Assembly (NCBI GenBank): GCA_022561255.1
Contig: JADFRO010000005.1
Coordinates: forward strand, 1-24,514
Direction of reading: 5' to 3'
DNA from: Planctomycetota bacterium
Lineage (GTDB): Bacteria > Planctomycetota > Phycisphaerae > UBA1845
DNA length: 24,514 nucleotides
A program made the translations under genes and the position numbers. Shown here one piece after another: positions 12,854-21,480 of the stretch (position 1 is its first letter; each line of letters opens with the position of its first letter). The notes beneath the pieces are model-generated. The model was given only the letters and a program-made list of their open reading frames with translations. It searched no databases and was not told the DNA's origin.

Positions 12854-12973
12854 TGCAGCGTTGTGTCCTACGTGGCGCGGGCTTGGGTTCCGCGGTTGTT
12901 ACCGGGCGGTGGGTCGGTGACCGTAGGCAGCACTCGTACGGAAGATTTCCAACGACAAGAGGCATCACTCCCT

Positions 12974-13918
12974 ATGGCAAAGATGTTTTATTCCGCCGAA
13001 GAGGCTCGCGAAAAGCTGGGCAAGACGGAAGAACAACTCAAGGATCTCGTGCGCGAGGGCAAGCTACGCGAGTTCCGTGACGCCGGATCGGTCAACTACA
13101 AAGTCAGCGACGTTGACTCGATCGCGGCGGCGGACCCAGTGGAGGCAACAGCCTCACTGAGTGGATCGTCAATGTTGACAGCGGCGAGCGCGTCGGCGAG
13201 TGGTGAGATCGTTCTGGAACCGGCCGACGATTCGAGCATCGAGTTAGCACCCTCAGCCAGTGACGTCATGACGCTCGACGATTCGGACGCAGCGGACACG
13301 CAAGCCGGCTTGAGGGCCAAAGAGGGCAGCTCCGTTCCATCGATCGGCATCAATGTCTTCGACGACGACGAACTCGATGAGCACGTCGATCCCCTGGCCC
13401 AAACAGCCGTGAGCGACGTGGCGGGTTTGGGTATCGAGGGAGCGGGGAGCGGGTCAGGAATTTTGGACCTGACCCGCGAGAGCGACGACACGTCGCTGGG
13501 TGCGGAACTGCTCGACGAAATCTATACGAGCGGTGACGACGAGGCCGAGGAAAAATCCGAAAGCGCGCTGGCGATGGGTGAGGACACGCGCGCGGGTCTC
13601 GACGAAGCGATCCCGGAAGAAATGGGCGAAGAGGGTGAAGCGGAAGGCGCTATGGCGGGCGTCGCGTCGCGTGCCGTCGTCAGGCAGGTCGTCGAGTACG
13701 GACCGGACGCCGTTTCGTCGGGTCTGACGGCGTTCTTGGGTGTGGCGATTGCGGTCATCTGGATCGGTGGTCTTGGCGCGGCGGCGATGGTTCGCGGAAG
13801 CGTTCCGTCGATCCTGCTGACGGCGTACAACAACCTCGCGATCTTTGCCGGCGGAGCATTATTGCTCGGCGTGATCGCGGGAGGCGTCTCGTATTTTCTG
13901 GCGAAGCGGTCTGGCTAG
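12974..13918 (+). CDS. HTH-domain protein with acidic linker and two C-terminal membrane helices
   Basis: The 314-residue product starts with an excisionase/MerR-like winged helix: MFYSAEEAREKLGKTEEQ, LKDLVREGKLREFRDAG, and then SVNYKVSDVDSI (residues about 4-50). A long, very acidic low-complexity linker (about 55-235) follows, then two hydrophobic helices (about 245-268 and 288-309) and a basic end. The layout suggests a DNA- or protein-binding head held at the inner membrane on a flexible tether. The helix-turn-helix may have lost DNA binding. The ATG at 12974 starts exactly at the domain; the longer frame from 12863 adds unrelated residues. Promoter input is probably shared with the upstream small gene. 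Confidence 0.8.
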   Translation: MAKMFYSAEEAREKLGKTEEQLKDLVREGKLREFRDAGSVNYKVSDVDSIAAADPVEATASLSGSSMLTAASASASGEIVLEPADDSSIELAPSASDVMTLDDSDAADTQAGLRAKEGSSVPSIGINVFDDDELDEHVDPLAQTAVSDVAGLGIEGAGSGSGILDLTRESDDTSLGAELLDEIYTSGDDEAEEKSESALAMGEDTRAGLDEAIPEEMGEEGEAEGAMAGVASRAVVRQVVEYGPDAVSSGLTAFLGVAIAVIWIGGLGAAAMVRGSVPSILLTAYNNLAIFAGGALLLGVIAGGVSYFLAKRSG

Positions 13919-14118
13919 TTTGCGAAACGCACCGGTCGTGTGAGAGCGCGGGCGGCGAACCGGTTTACAACGGATCGAAAGTCGCTTGGAAGCGGCGGGT
14001 TCGATCTGATCTTCGTAATCAAGTGTAGCGCGTTGATCGCGTCGAACGATTCCCTTCGGTACGGGCCGAGGTCGGGTCGGCGGGAAAGCGAGTGGTTCAC
14101 GAGCATAGGAGGCCAGTG

Positions 14119-14994
14119 ATGCGTGGCGGTATACTTCTAGGAGCCTTGGTAGGATGTTTTTGGGTGGCGTCGTCGGCGGGATGCGTGTCTTTGGATGACC
14201 ACATGCGCATGAAGGCGGCCAATCGGACGTTGCGTGCGGAGAAGGAGTCGCTAAGTCAGGAATTGTTCGACGAACGCAGCGTCAACGACAACCTGCGAAC
14301 CAAAGTCGTGTCGGTCGAGCGCGAACTCAGTACGCAGGGTGAACTGCTCTCCAATCTTCGCGGAGAAAACGATCTGCTCGACGAAATGCGTAAGACGGCG
14401 CAGACGGCGCTTGAGGACATGCAAGGCCGACAGACCTTCGGCGATCTGGCGCTTCCCAGGCTGCCGGTAAAGCTCGACAGCGCGTTGAAAGCGTTCGCCG
14501 ACGCCCATCCAACTGAGGTCAGCTACGACTCGTCGCGCGGAACCGTCAAGTGGAAGAGCGATTTACTGTTCCCGCTGGGCAGCGATCAGGTCAAGGCAGC
14601 GTCCCTGGGGGCGCTAAACGCCTTTGCGGAGATCATCAAGTCGCCGGCAGCGGTGGACTTCGAAGTCATCGTCGCCGGACACACCGATAACCGTCCGATT
14701 CAGCGAGCCGTCACCAGGCAAAAGCATCCGACGAATTGGCACCTTTCCTCGCACCGCGCGATTGCCGTCAGCAACGTGCTGCAAAAGAATGGGTATCGGG
14801 GCGAACGTATCTGCGTGATGGGTTGTAGCGAGTTTCGACCGATAGCGGACAACAGCTCGGAGGCCGGTAACAGCCAAAACCGCCGTGTGGAGATTTATCT
14901 CGTACCGCGGGGCACGATCATTGGGACGTCGATCGCATTGGCTGCGCCACCAAGCAGCGGAACGGATTCCGAACTCGCTACGAGCACGCCGTAA
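14119..14994 (+). CDS. OmpA family lipoprotein with coiled coil
   Basis: The 291-residue product has a lipoprotein signal with lipobox SSAGC (Cys22), a coiled-coil region (about 28-105) and a C-terminal OmpA peptidoglycan-binding domain (about 145-262). The latter shows DLLFPLGSDQVK, VAGHTDNRP (Asp190), the SSHRAIAVSNVLQKNGY helix, and NSQNRRVEIYLVP (Arg255/256). These Asp and Arg positions bind diaminopimelate in OmpA-type domains. It should tether an envelope membrane to peptidoglycan. The ATG at 14119 is preceded by AGGAGG with six-base spacing; a GTG one codon earlier is less likely. The 200 bases upstream hold no gene I can support. Confidence 0.9.
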   Translation: MRGGILLGALVGCFWVASSAGCVSLDDHMRMKAANRTLRAEKESLSQELFDERSVNDNLRTKVVSVERELSTQGELLSNLRGENDLLDEMRKTAQTALEDMQGRQTFGDLALPRLPVKLDSALKAFADAHPTEVSYDSSRGTVKWKSDLLFPLGSDQVKAASLGALNAFAEIIKSPAAVDFEVIVAGHTDNRPIQRAVTRQKHPTNWHLSSHRAIAVSNVLQKNGYRGERICVMGCSEFRPIADNSSEAGNSQNRRVEIYLVPRGTIIGTSIALAAPPSSGTDSELATSTP

Positions 14995-15249
14995 CCGTTG
15001 CAACGCGTTGCCGTATGATTCCGGCACGGGACTTGCCACTACGGTTCGATCGCCGAGGAAGCTCCGAGTTCGCCCAGTGCGACGGGTGCAATCGGTCGAG
15101 CGTGCGTTCTTGAACCGCGCCCGTTCGACTCCCGCCGTAACGGGCCTCGAACGCGGGGTCAGTCCGGCGAGCAGGGCGGACCGCAGCCATCTTGTGGGAA
15201 CGGAGCCTCCCACGATCCGCCCGCACGGGTCTGGGGCGAGACCTAGCCG
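14995..15249. other. Intergenic region before the cytochrome c assembly genes
   Basis: This stretch of 255 bases has no supported gene. It contains a short palindrome CGTTGCAACG (14997-15006) and a TATGAT box (15014-15019) without a well-placed -35 element. It must carry the promoter of the ResB-like gene, but I cannot point to it with confidence. Confidence 0.5.
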
Positions 15250-17616
15250 ATGATCGAATCAACCACCAGCTCGGCGTTATCGCCGTACCGTCAACGAGGG
15301 CACAGCCCGGCGGGTTGGCTACTGAACCTGTTCAGTAATGTCTGGCTGGGCATCTTCTGGGCGGTACTTATCTTCTTCTACTGTTCGATCGGCAGCGCGA
15401 TTCCCGCGGTCCGTCAGCACCCAAACCTGGAGATGACGGAGTTCGAGTGGTTTCACTGGTGGCCTTTCGCTCTGCTGATCGTACTTTTTTGCACAACGAT
15501 GATCGTCACGACGATCCGCCGCATCCCGCTTCGTCCGATCAACGCGGGGGTGTGGACGATCCACACGGGGATCGTCACGCTGGCGATAGGCAGCTACTAC
15601 TATTTCTCGACGAAGGTGGAAGGCGACGTACCGGTGTTTCGTCGAAGCGTGAAGATCCAGATGCCGGGTCTTGGGGAACCGGAAACTTTCGTGGCCCTCC
15701 CCGGTAGCGAAACTCGCGTCGTCGCGGACTCGGCCACGTGGACCTTTCGCGTGGTCAGCACGAATTCGAGCTGGCCCATTCTTTCCGATGAACACAAAGG
15801 TGAAAACGCCTACGCGATCAACGTCCAAGTAACGCCCCCTTCGGGCGAGCCGTTCATTCGACAACTGCTGGCCGGCTATCCGCAATACACCGAGGACATC
15901 ATTCCGGGCAAGGGTCGAGCGATCAAATCCATCGGGCGCAAGCTTGTGGCTGAGGATTTGGAGCTTTCCCTCGACTACCATGCGACGGAGTATTTCCATG
16001 TGATGGACACGTGGGCGCTGTTCGTTCGCAAGGTGGGCGACACGGACTGGGTCGAGCGGCCGATCGAAGGACTCGGTCGTTACAACGACCGGGTGAGTTC
16101 GCGCGATCAGGTCTTTCGCGATCCGCACGAGCCGTTCACGTTGCGCCCTATCGACTTGGCTGTGCCGGCGACGGCGCAAAACGATCCGCTCGAAGCGGCG
16201 TCCTTGAACATTACGGGCTATCTGCGTTACGCGCGGCTGCAACGTGAGTGGCGCGACGGCGGAGAGCGCCTCAACCCGATCTTGCAGCTTCAGTTGGTGT
16301 CGTCCGGTGCTCGGTCCGAGTCGTACGAGCTCGCGGCGTTCGATCGAGTCAGAAGTCAGGCGGCGGATGGGAATATCCAGTTCGTCTGGCTGGAGAAAGC
16401 GTCCCAGCGCGCCGAACTTGCCAACGATTCACGAGCGATACTGCACGTTTCCGTGCCGAACACGGAAGTATCCTTCGACGTCGTGATTACACCGGAAGTG
16501 CTCGGTGCTCCGTTAACACCGATCGAGGGAACCGAGTTCGCCTATCGCGTCACCAACGTCCACGATCGTCTGACCCTTCCGGGAAGAGACAGGCCGGTGT
16601 CGCTCGCGGTCGTGGAGATCAAGACGCCGACGGAGACGTTTCGCCGCTGGGTAGCCGATCTGCCTGAACACACCAAGGATCTGCGAGACGGCGGCGACGT
16701 ACACTCGGTTGAGGCCGCCGAGCCGGATCCACGGATTGAGATGACGTATCATCCGCAGTCGGCGCCGATCATTTTCGCGGGCTATCCCGGTGGGCTGCAC
16801 TTTGTGTTCAACGGTCCCAACGGGCGTGTATTGGAACGAGAGGTTTCGCCGGGCGAAACGATCGAGGTCATTGAGGGGCTTTCGCTTCGCGTAGAAGCTT
16901 ATTTGACACACGGCGTTGCAAAGGTCAAACCGTTTATCGTTCCCAAGTCTTCCCGCCAGCGGGATGTCGGTGTAACGTTCGCGATGGTTCGCGTAGAGAT
17001 CGATACGGGTCGCGACGTCCAGACGCGATGGGTTCCGTTTCAACGGTATGTATTCCCGAATGAAACGTACACGTACGGCGGCCGATTCGCCTACGCGCCA
17101 GAGCGTTTTCGTGGCGCAAACGGCGTGCCGGTCGAAGTTGTATTCTCTCGAAGGCGTGTCAAGCTGCCCCATCCCATCGCCATGGAAGCCTTCCATCTCG
17201 ACACACATTTGGGCGGATACAGCGGCAGCACGTCCACGATTCGCAACTATGTGAGTGAGTTGCGCTTCCTCGACGGCGGTCAATGGACGGAGACGGTGCC
17301 GATCAAGGTGAATCAGCCGGCTGAATACGGTGGATTCTGGTACTTCCAGTCGATGTGGGATCGACCGTCTGCGTCGAACCCTACCGGCGGGATGAACTAC
17401 ACGGGATTGGGTGTCGGCAATCGACACGGCGTCCACATACAGTTGGCCGGCTGTTGTCTGGCGGTTTCGGGTATGCTCTTTGCGTTCTACGTCAAACCCG
17501 TGATGAAGCGGCGGGCTCACGAGCGATCACGGAGGAAGTTGTCCGAATCCGAGCGTGCTACCGAAGATTCAGCGCAAGCCTTCGCCGACGAAGCGGCCCG
17601 GCCAGTGAAAGTATAA
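15250..17616 (+). CDS. ResB-like cytochrome c biogenesis protein
   Basis: The 788-residue product has three N-terminal transmembrane helices (about 24-48, 70-88 and 98-118) with NVWLGIFWAVLIFFYCSIGS, then HWWPFALLIVLF and WTIHTGIVTLAIGS. A very large beta-rich domain outside the membrane follows (about 120-725), then one C-terminal helix (about 727-748) and a basic cytoplasmic tail. This is the ResB (CcsB) architecture of system II cytochrome c maturation, which with CcsA/ResC moves haem across the membrane and attaches it to apocytochrome. The outer domain is considerably longer than in typical ResB proteins. The next gene, ccsA, begins 10 bases downstream. His69 and His105 lie at helix ends and could bind haem. 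Confidence 0.85.
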   Translation: MIESTTSSALSPYRQRGHSPAGWLLNLFSNVWLGIFWAVLIFFYCSIGSAIPAVRQHPNLEMTEFEWFHWWPFALLIVLFCTTMIVTTIRRIPLRPINAGVWTIHTGIVTLAIGSYYYFSTKVEGDVPVFRRSVKIQMPGLGEPETFVALPGSETRVVADSATWTFRVVSTNSSWPILSDEHKGENAYAINVQVTPPSGEPFIRQLLAGYPQYTEDIIPGKGRAIKSIGRKLVAEDLELSLDYHATEYFHVMDTWALFVRKVGDTDWVERPIEGLGRYNDRVSSRDQVFRDPHEPFTLRPIDLAVPATAQNDPLEAASLNITGYLRYARLQREWRDGGERLNPILQLQLVSSGARSESYELAAFDRVRSQAADGNIQFVWLEKASQRAELANDSRAILHVSVPNTEVSFDVVITPEVLGAPLTPIEGTEFAYRVTNVHDRLTLPGRDRPVSLAVVEIKTPTETFRRWVADLPEHTKDLRDGGDVHSVEAAEPDPRIEMTYHPQSAPIIFAGYPGGLHFVFNGPNGRVLEREVSPGETIEVIEGLSLRVEAYLTHGVAKVKPFIVPKSSRQRDVGVTFAMVRVEIDTGRDVQTRWVPFQRYVFPNETYTYGGRFAYAPERFRGANGVPVEVVFSRRRVKLPHPIAMEAFHLDTHLGGYSGSTSTIRNYVSELRFLDGGQWTETVPIKVNQPAEYGGFWYFQSMWDRPSASNPTGGMNYTGLGVGNRHGVHIQLAGCCLAVSGMLFAFYVKPVMKRRAHERSRRKLSESERATEDSAQAFADEAARPVKV

Positions 17617-17626
17617 AGGCGAGACG

Positions 17627-19627
17627 ATGAAGGAACGATTTCGCATTCGACCGATCGACGCGATGGTGGTGCTGTCCATCATCGGTTACGCCGGGTGGCG
17701 GTCGATGAACCGTGCACCGGAGACAGGCGACAGCCCCAAGACGCCTGCGCAGCAGGTCGATCTGGCGTTCGCACAGCAGGTCGATCTGACGCCACTGTAC
17801 AAAACGGCCGTCCAGGCGGACGGGCGACTGCGCTCGTTTGAATCCCACGCGAAGCGGTCCATGGGGATCATCGCGGGCGCTCGCTCGATCCAAGGGCAAT
17901 CCAACGGCTTCACCTATCTCGATCTCATGCTACGCGGCCAGGCGTACGACGAAACCGAACTGATCTATGTGAAACACAAGGACGTTCGGCGGCAGATTCT
18001 CGATGTGCTTGCAGGACACGGCGACATCGACGAGCAGCGGCGAGAGGCTATACAGAAACGCGGATTGTTTTCACGAAAGATGCTGATGCACCCGGTGGTC
18101 GGCGCACTGCTGGAACGGCTGGGTAAGGATCTGATCCGAACGTCGAAGGTGGTGGACGCGATCCACTTCGCCCTAACCGCGTCGCACGACCGTTTTCTCG
18201 CCCAGAATCTAAGGCTGATCGCTCCGCCCGGTGGGACGATCGACACGCCGTGGTTTTCGATCACGGCACTCGAGCAATCCGGCGGAGCGCCGCGCGACGC
18301 CATACACGCGGGGTTACAGACCGCCTCGACGATCCCCGGTCTCGATGAGCAGCTCTCAGAAAATCTAACAGAGGCGTGGTCATCCCTTCGCGCGGGATGG
18401 CGCAGTCGGGATGCGACAGCCGTGAACACGCAGGTCGAGAAGCTCGCACAGTTGCTGCCGCTGGTCGCTCCGAATCTTTATCCGTCGTTGGGCCGATTGG
18501 GAATGGAGAGTTGGTATTTTCGCTCCAAGAGCATGACGTGGGTGTGGCTGCTGTATCTCGCGTGCGTGATACCGCTGTTGATGTCGATCATTTACAAATG
18601 GGATCGGGCACGCACGGCGGGTCTTGTGCTGTTTGTTCTTGCATTCGCGGCGCACACTGCGTCCATCGGGATTCGCTGGTACATCTCGGGGCGTTGGCCT
18701 AATTCCAACATGTTCGAGGCGCTGACGACGTCCGCGTGGTTCGGCGGCGTTGGGGCTCTGGTTCTGGAACGCATCGCGCGAAGAACGCCGCTTCGCAACT
18801 TGTTTGCGCTCGGATCGGCCGTCATGTCGATGGTGGCGCTGATGGCGGCGTACTTCCTTCCCGTGCAGCTTGACTCGGGCATCAGCAACAAAATGGCCGC
18901 CCTGAACGATGTCTGGCTTTACATTCACACAAACATGATCATCTGGAGCTACGCGATGATCGCCCTGGCGTGTGTGCCCGCTCTGCTGCAGCTTCGGCAC
19001 CGATGGTGCGCGTCGTGGGACCGGTCGACGATCCCGCGAGCTCGATTGTTGTTGCTTCCCATTGCCCTGGTCGTGCTGAACTACACGGGCTATCGATTGC
19101 TGATGCACGTTCTGGACGATCCGGCGCGGCAGCTTTCGGGCAACACCTTGATGGGTACGTCGGGTGCGTTTTGGGGGTCGTTGATGATCGTTCTGCTGGA
19201 AGCGATGGCCGTCAAGACGCGCATCGCCGCCGGAGCAAAGGTTGAGCGTTCCGCGTCGGGCGGCGCTTCGGCGTTGATCGGGGGCGGGGGAGCGTCGTTT
19301 TTAACCAAGGATCGACCGACAGCCGGCGAGGTGTTCGACGGAGCGACGATGGTGCTGGTCGAGTTGTCGTTCATCATGTTGTGGACGGGACTCGTGATGG
19401 GCGCGATCTGGGCGGATCACTCCTGGGGTCGACCTTGGGGCTGGGATCCCAAAGAGGTCTTCGCCTTAAACACGTTCATCATCTTCCTGGTTTTGATTCA
19501 CGTGCGTCTCAAAGTTCGCGACAAGGGTTTCTGGACGGCGATCCTCGCGGTGTTTGGGTTCGAGGTTATGATGTTCAACTGGATTGTTGTGAACTTCGTG
19601 ATCACCGGACTGCACAGCTACGCGTAG
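17627..19627 (+). CDS. ccsA: Cytochrome c biogenesis protein CcsA with extended N-terminal domain
   Basis: The 666-residue product is the haem-handling half of system II. Multiple transmembrane helices begin near residue 303. The WWD haem-binding motif WADHSWGRPWGWDPKE is at residues 595-610, and flanking histidines (YIHTNM before, LVLIHVRLK after) fit the usual external haem ligands. Residues 28-300, after one N-terminal membrane span, form an extra, mainly helical domain of a kind not found in ordinary CcsA proteins of about 300 residues. This part holds a 24-base in-frame duplication (17750-17788). It follows the ResB-like gene by 10 bases with a weak AAGGCGAG ribosome-binding site, so the two form an operon. 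Confidence 0.9.
   Translation: MKERFRIRPIDAMVVLSIIGYAGWRSMNRAPETGDSPKTPAQQVDLAFAQQVDLTPLYKTAVQADGRLRSFESHAKRSMGIIAGARSIQGQSNGFTYLDLMLRGQAYDETELIYVKHKDVRRQILDVLAGHGDIDEQRREAIQKRGLFSRKMLMHPVVGALLERLGKDLIRTSKVVDAIHFALTASHDRFLAQNLRLIAPPGGTIDTPWFSITALEQSGGAPRDAIHAGLQTASTIPGLDEQLSENLTEAWSSLRAGWRSRDATAVNTQVEKLAQLLPLVAPNLYPSLGRLGMESWYFRSKSMTWVWLLYLACVIPLLMSIIYKWDRARTAGLVLFVLAFAAHTASIGIRWYISGRWPNSNMFEALTTSAWFGGVGALVLERIARRTPLRNLFALGSAVMSMVALMAAYFLPVQLDSGISNKMAALNDVWLYIHTNMIIWSYAMIALACVPALLQLRHRWCASWDRSTIPRARLLLLPIALVVLNYTGYRLLMHVLDDPARQLSGNTLMGTSGAFWGSLMIVLLEAMAVKTRIAAGAKVERSASGGASALIGGGGASFLTKDRPTAGEVFDGATMVLVELSFIMLWTGLVMGAIWADHSWGRPWGWDPKEVFALNTFIIFLVLIHVRLKVRDKGFWTAILAVFGFEVMMFNWIVVNFVITGLHSYA
17750..17788. 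repeat. In-frame 24-base duplication in ccsA
   Basis: CAGCAGGTCGATCTG occurs at 17750-17764 and again at 17774-17788, a 24-base period coding for the repeated QQVDL near residues 42-54. The copies are identical, suggesting a recent event in a tolerant linker. Confidence 0.7.
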
Positions 19628-19709
19628 GCGCAACGCGAGATCGTGCCGCCCGGTCCGAACCATCTGACGATTTTCGCAAAACCATCCGTGAGCAAAGAAA
19701 GAGTTCCGT

Positions 19710-21416
19710 ATGAGCAATCAGGAATTTCCCCGCCGATTCGTAGCGGCTGACGACGTACTCGATGCGTGGTCGAAGATCGAGCCCTATTTCGATCGTCTTG
19801 TCGACCGAGCGATCGAAACGACCGAGGCGCTGACGCGATGGCTTGCGGATTGTAGTGAACTGGCGGCTGCGATCGCTGAGGAGGGTACGCATCGACACGT
19901 ACGGATGACGTGTCAAACCGACGACGAGGAGCGAAAGGCAGCGTTTCTTGACTACATAGAGAACATCGAGCCGAAATGCAAACCCCGCCTTCACGAGCTG
20001 AATGTTAAGTACGCGGAGTCACCCATCGCCAGGGATCTTCCGTCGGAGCGATACTTCGTGCTCGACCGGAGTGTCCGCGCGTCCGTCGACATCTTCCGCG
20101 AAGAGAACGTAGCGCTGCAAACGGAAGAGGCTAAGCTCGAGCAGAAGTATCAGGAGATCTGCGGAGCGCAGATGGTCCAATTCGACGGTAAGGAGCAGAC
20201 GTTGCAGCAGCTTGCGTTGTACGCCGAGCGAACGGATCGCGACCTGCGCCGGCAGGCGTGGGAGGTGGAGGCGAATCGGCGGCTCGAAGACGTCGACAAG
20301 CTCGAAGACATTTTTGATCAGCTCGTACTTCTGCGCGATAAGATGGCCATCCATGCGGAATGTGAGGACTATCGAGCGTACGCGTTCAAGGCGAAGCAGC
20401 GGTTCGATTACAGTCCGGCCGACTGCATCGCGTTTCACGATGCGGTGGAGCGAGCCGTCGTTCCCGCGCTACGCGACATGCAACGCCGTCGAAAGGACGC
20501 GCTGGGACTCGAAACGCTACGGCCGTGGGACTTAGCCGTCGACGTACAATCTCGTCCACCGCTTCGGCCCTTCAAAACAACCGACGATCTTTGCGACAAA
20601 ACATCGCGCGTTTTTCATCGCGTAGACGAGGCGCTGGGCGGCGAGTTCGACGCCATGCGCGAAAAGGGCTACCTCGACCTGGACAGTCGAAAAGGCAAAG
20701 CGCCGGGTGGATATCAAGCCACGTACGACGAGGGGCGACATCCGTTTATCTTCATGAACGCCGTTGGCATCCAGCGGGACGTTAGCACGTTGATTCACGA
20801 GGGTGGGCACGCCTTTCACAGCAACGCCGCACGAAACGACGCGATGCTGATCTATCGCCACAGTCCCATCGAGTTCGCAGAGGTGGCGTCCATGGGGATG
20901 GAGATGCTCGCGTTGGACTTCCTCGACGAGTTCTACGATGAACAATCGCATGCGCGGGCGAAGCGTGCGGAGTTGGAGGGCATCATCGGGTTGTTCCCCT
21001 GGGTGGCGACGATCGATGCGTTTCAACACGAACTCTACACGAATCCGACGCATTCGCGCTCGGATCGGCGGACGTGTTGGCTTGCGCTGCACGAACGCTT
21101 CGGTGGAATCGCGGACTTCACCGGCTACCAAGAATCGCTAGCCTATCGGTGGCACAAACAGTTGCACCTGTTCGAGGTTCCGTTTTACTACATCGAGTAT
21201 GCGATCGCGGAGCTGGGTGCGCTGCAGGTCTGGTGCAATGCGAAAAAGGACCGAGCCCACGCGACGGGCAACTACCGAAAGGCCCTTGCGCTAGGCGGCA
21301 GCAAGCCGCTGCCCGACCTGTTCCGTGCGGCTGGCATCGCGTTTGACTTCTCGTACGAGACGATCGCTCCGCTCATCGAGACGGTCTGCGCCGAGCTCGA
21401 GGAGCTACCCGTCTAG
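19710..21416 (+). CDS. M3 family oligoendopeptidase (PepF-like)
   Basis: The 568-residue zinc metallopeptidase has the M3 signature LIHEGGHAFHS, with His363, Glu364 and His367. The third ligand is probably Glu391 in PIEFAEVASMGMEML, a segment typical of oligoendopeptidase F-like enzymes. The N-terminal part is mainly helical with a long coiled stretch, as expected for the M3 fold. No signal peptide is seen, so it probably degrades short peptides in the cytoplasm. The ATG at 19710 follows a purine-rich AAAGAAAGAG. It lies 82 bases after ccsA on the same strand, so it may be partly co-transcribed; mqnE downstream has its own promoter. Confidence 0.92.
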   Translation: MSNQEFPRRFVAADDVLDAWSKIEPYFDRLVDRAIETTEALTRWLADCSELAAAIAEEGTHRHVRMTCQTDDEERKAAFLDYIENIEPKCKPRLHELNVKYAESPIARDLPSERYFVLDRSVRASVDIFREENVALQTEEAKLEQKYQEICGAQMVQFDGKEQTLQQLALYAERTDRDLRRQAWEVEANRRLEDVDKLEDIFDQLVLLRDKMAIHAECEDYRAYAFKAKQRFDYSPADCIAFHDAVERAVVPALRDMQRRRKDALGLETLRPWDLAVDVQSRPPLRPFKTTDDLCDKTSRVFHRVDEALGGEFDAMREKGYLDLDSRKGKAPGGYQATYDEGRHPFIFMNAVGIQRDVSTLIHEGGHAFHSNAARNDAMLIYRHSPIEFAEVASMGMEMLALDFLDEFYDEQSHARAKRAELEGIIGLFPWVATIDAFQHELYTNPTHSRSDRRTCWLALHERFGGIADFTGYQESLAYRWHKQLHLFEVPFYYIEYAIAELGALQVWCNAKKDRAHATGNYRKALALGGSKPLPDLFRAAGIAFDFSYETIAPLIETVCAELEELPV

Positions 21417-21425
21417 TTCCCTGTG

Positions 21426-21453
21426 TTGGCCTGCGGCGCCGGCAAGATATAAT
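21426..21453 (+). promoter_or_regulatory. Promoter for mqnE
   Basis: TTGGCC (21426-21431), a 16-base spacer and a perfect TATAAT (21448-21453) lie 27 bases before the ATG. The predicted leader is about 20 bases and includes a GGAG ribosome-binding site (21467-21470). Confidence 0.6.
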
Positions 21454-21480
21454 CTTTGGGACAGTTGGAGACGTGTGCGT

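Noticed and set aside
13915..14106. 63-residue minus-strand frame between the HTH and OmpA genes
   Set aside because: It has no ribosome-binding site, no recognisable domain and shadow-like composition; its 5' end overlaps the OmpA ribosome-binding region.
15319..17520. Two long minus-strand frames (307 and 335 residues) opposite the ResB-like gene
   Set aside because: They are Arg/His-rich, without ribosome-binding sites or domains, and are explained by the coding constraint of the plus strand.
21325..21480. Longer N-terminus for MqnE overlapping the M3 gene
   Set aside because: The extension is Arg/Ser-rich shadow sequence, and a promoter and ribosome-binding site lie before the ATG at 21481.
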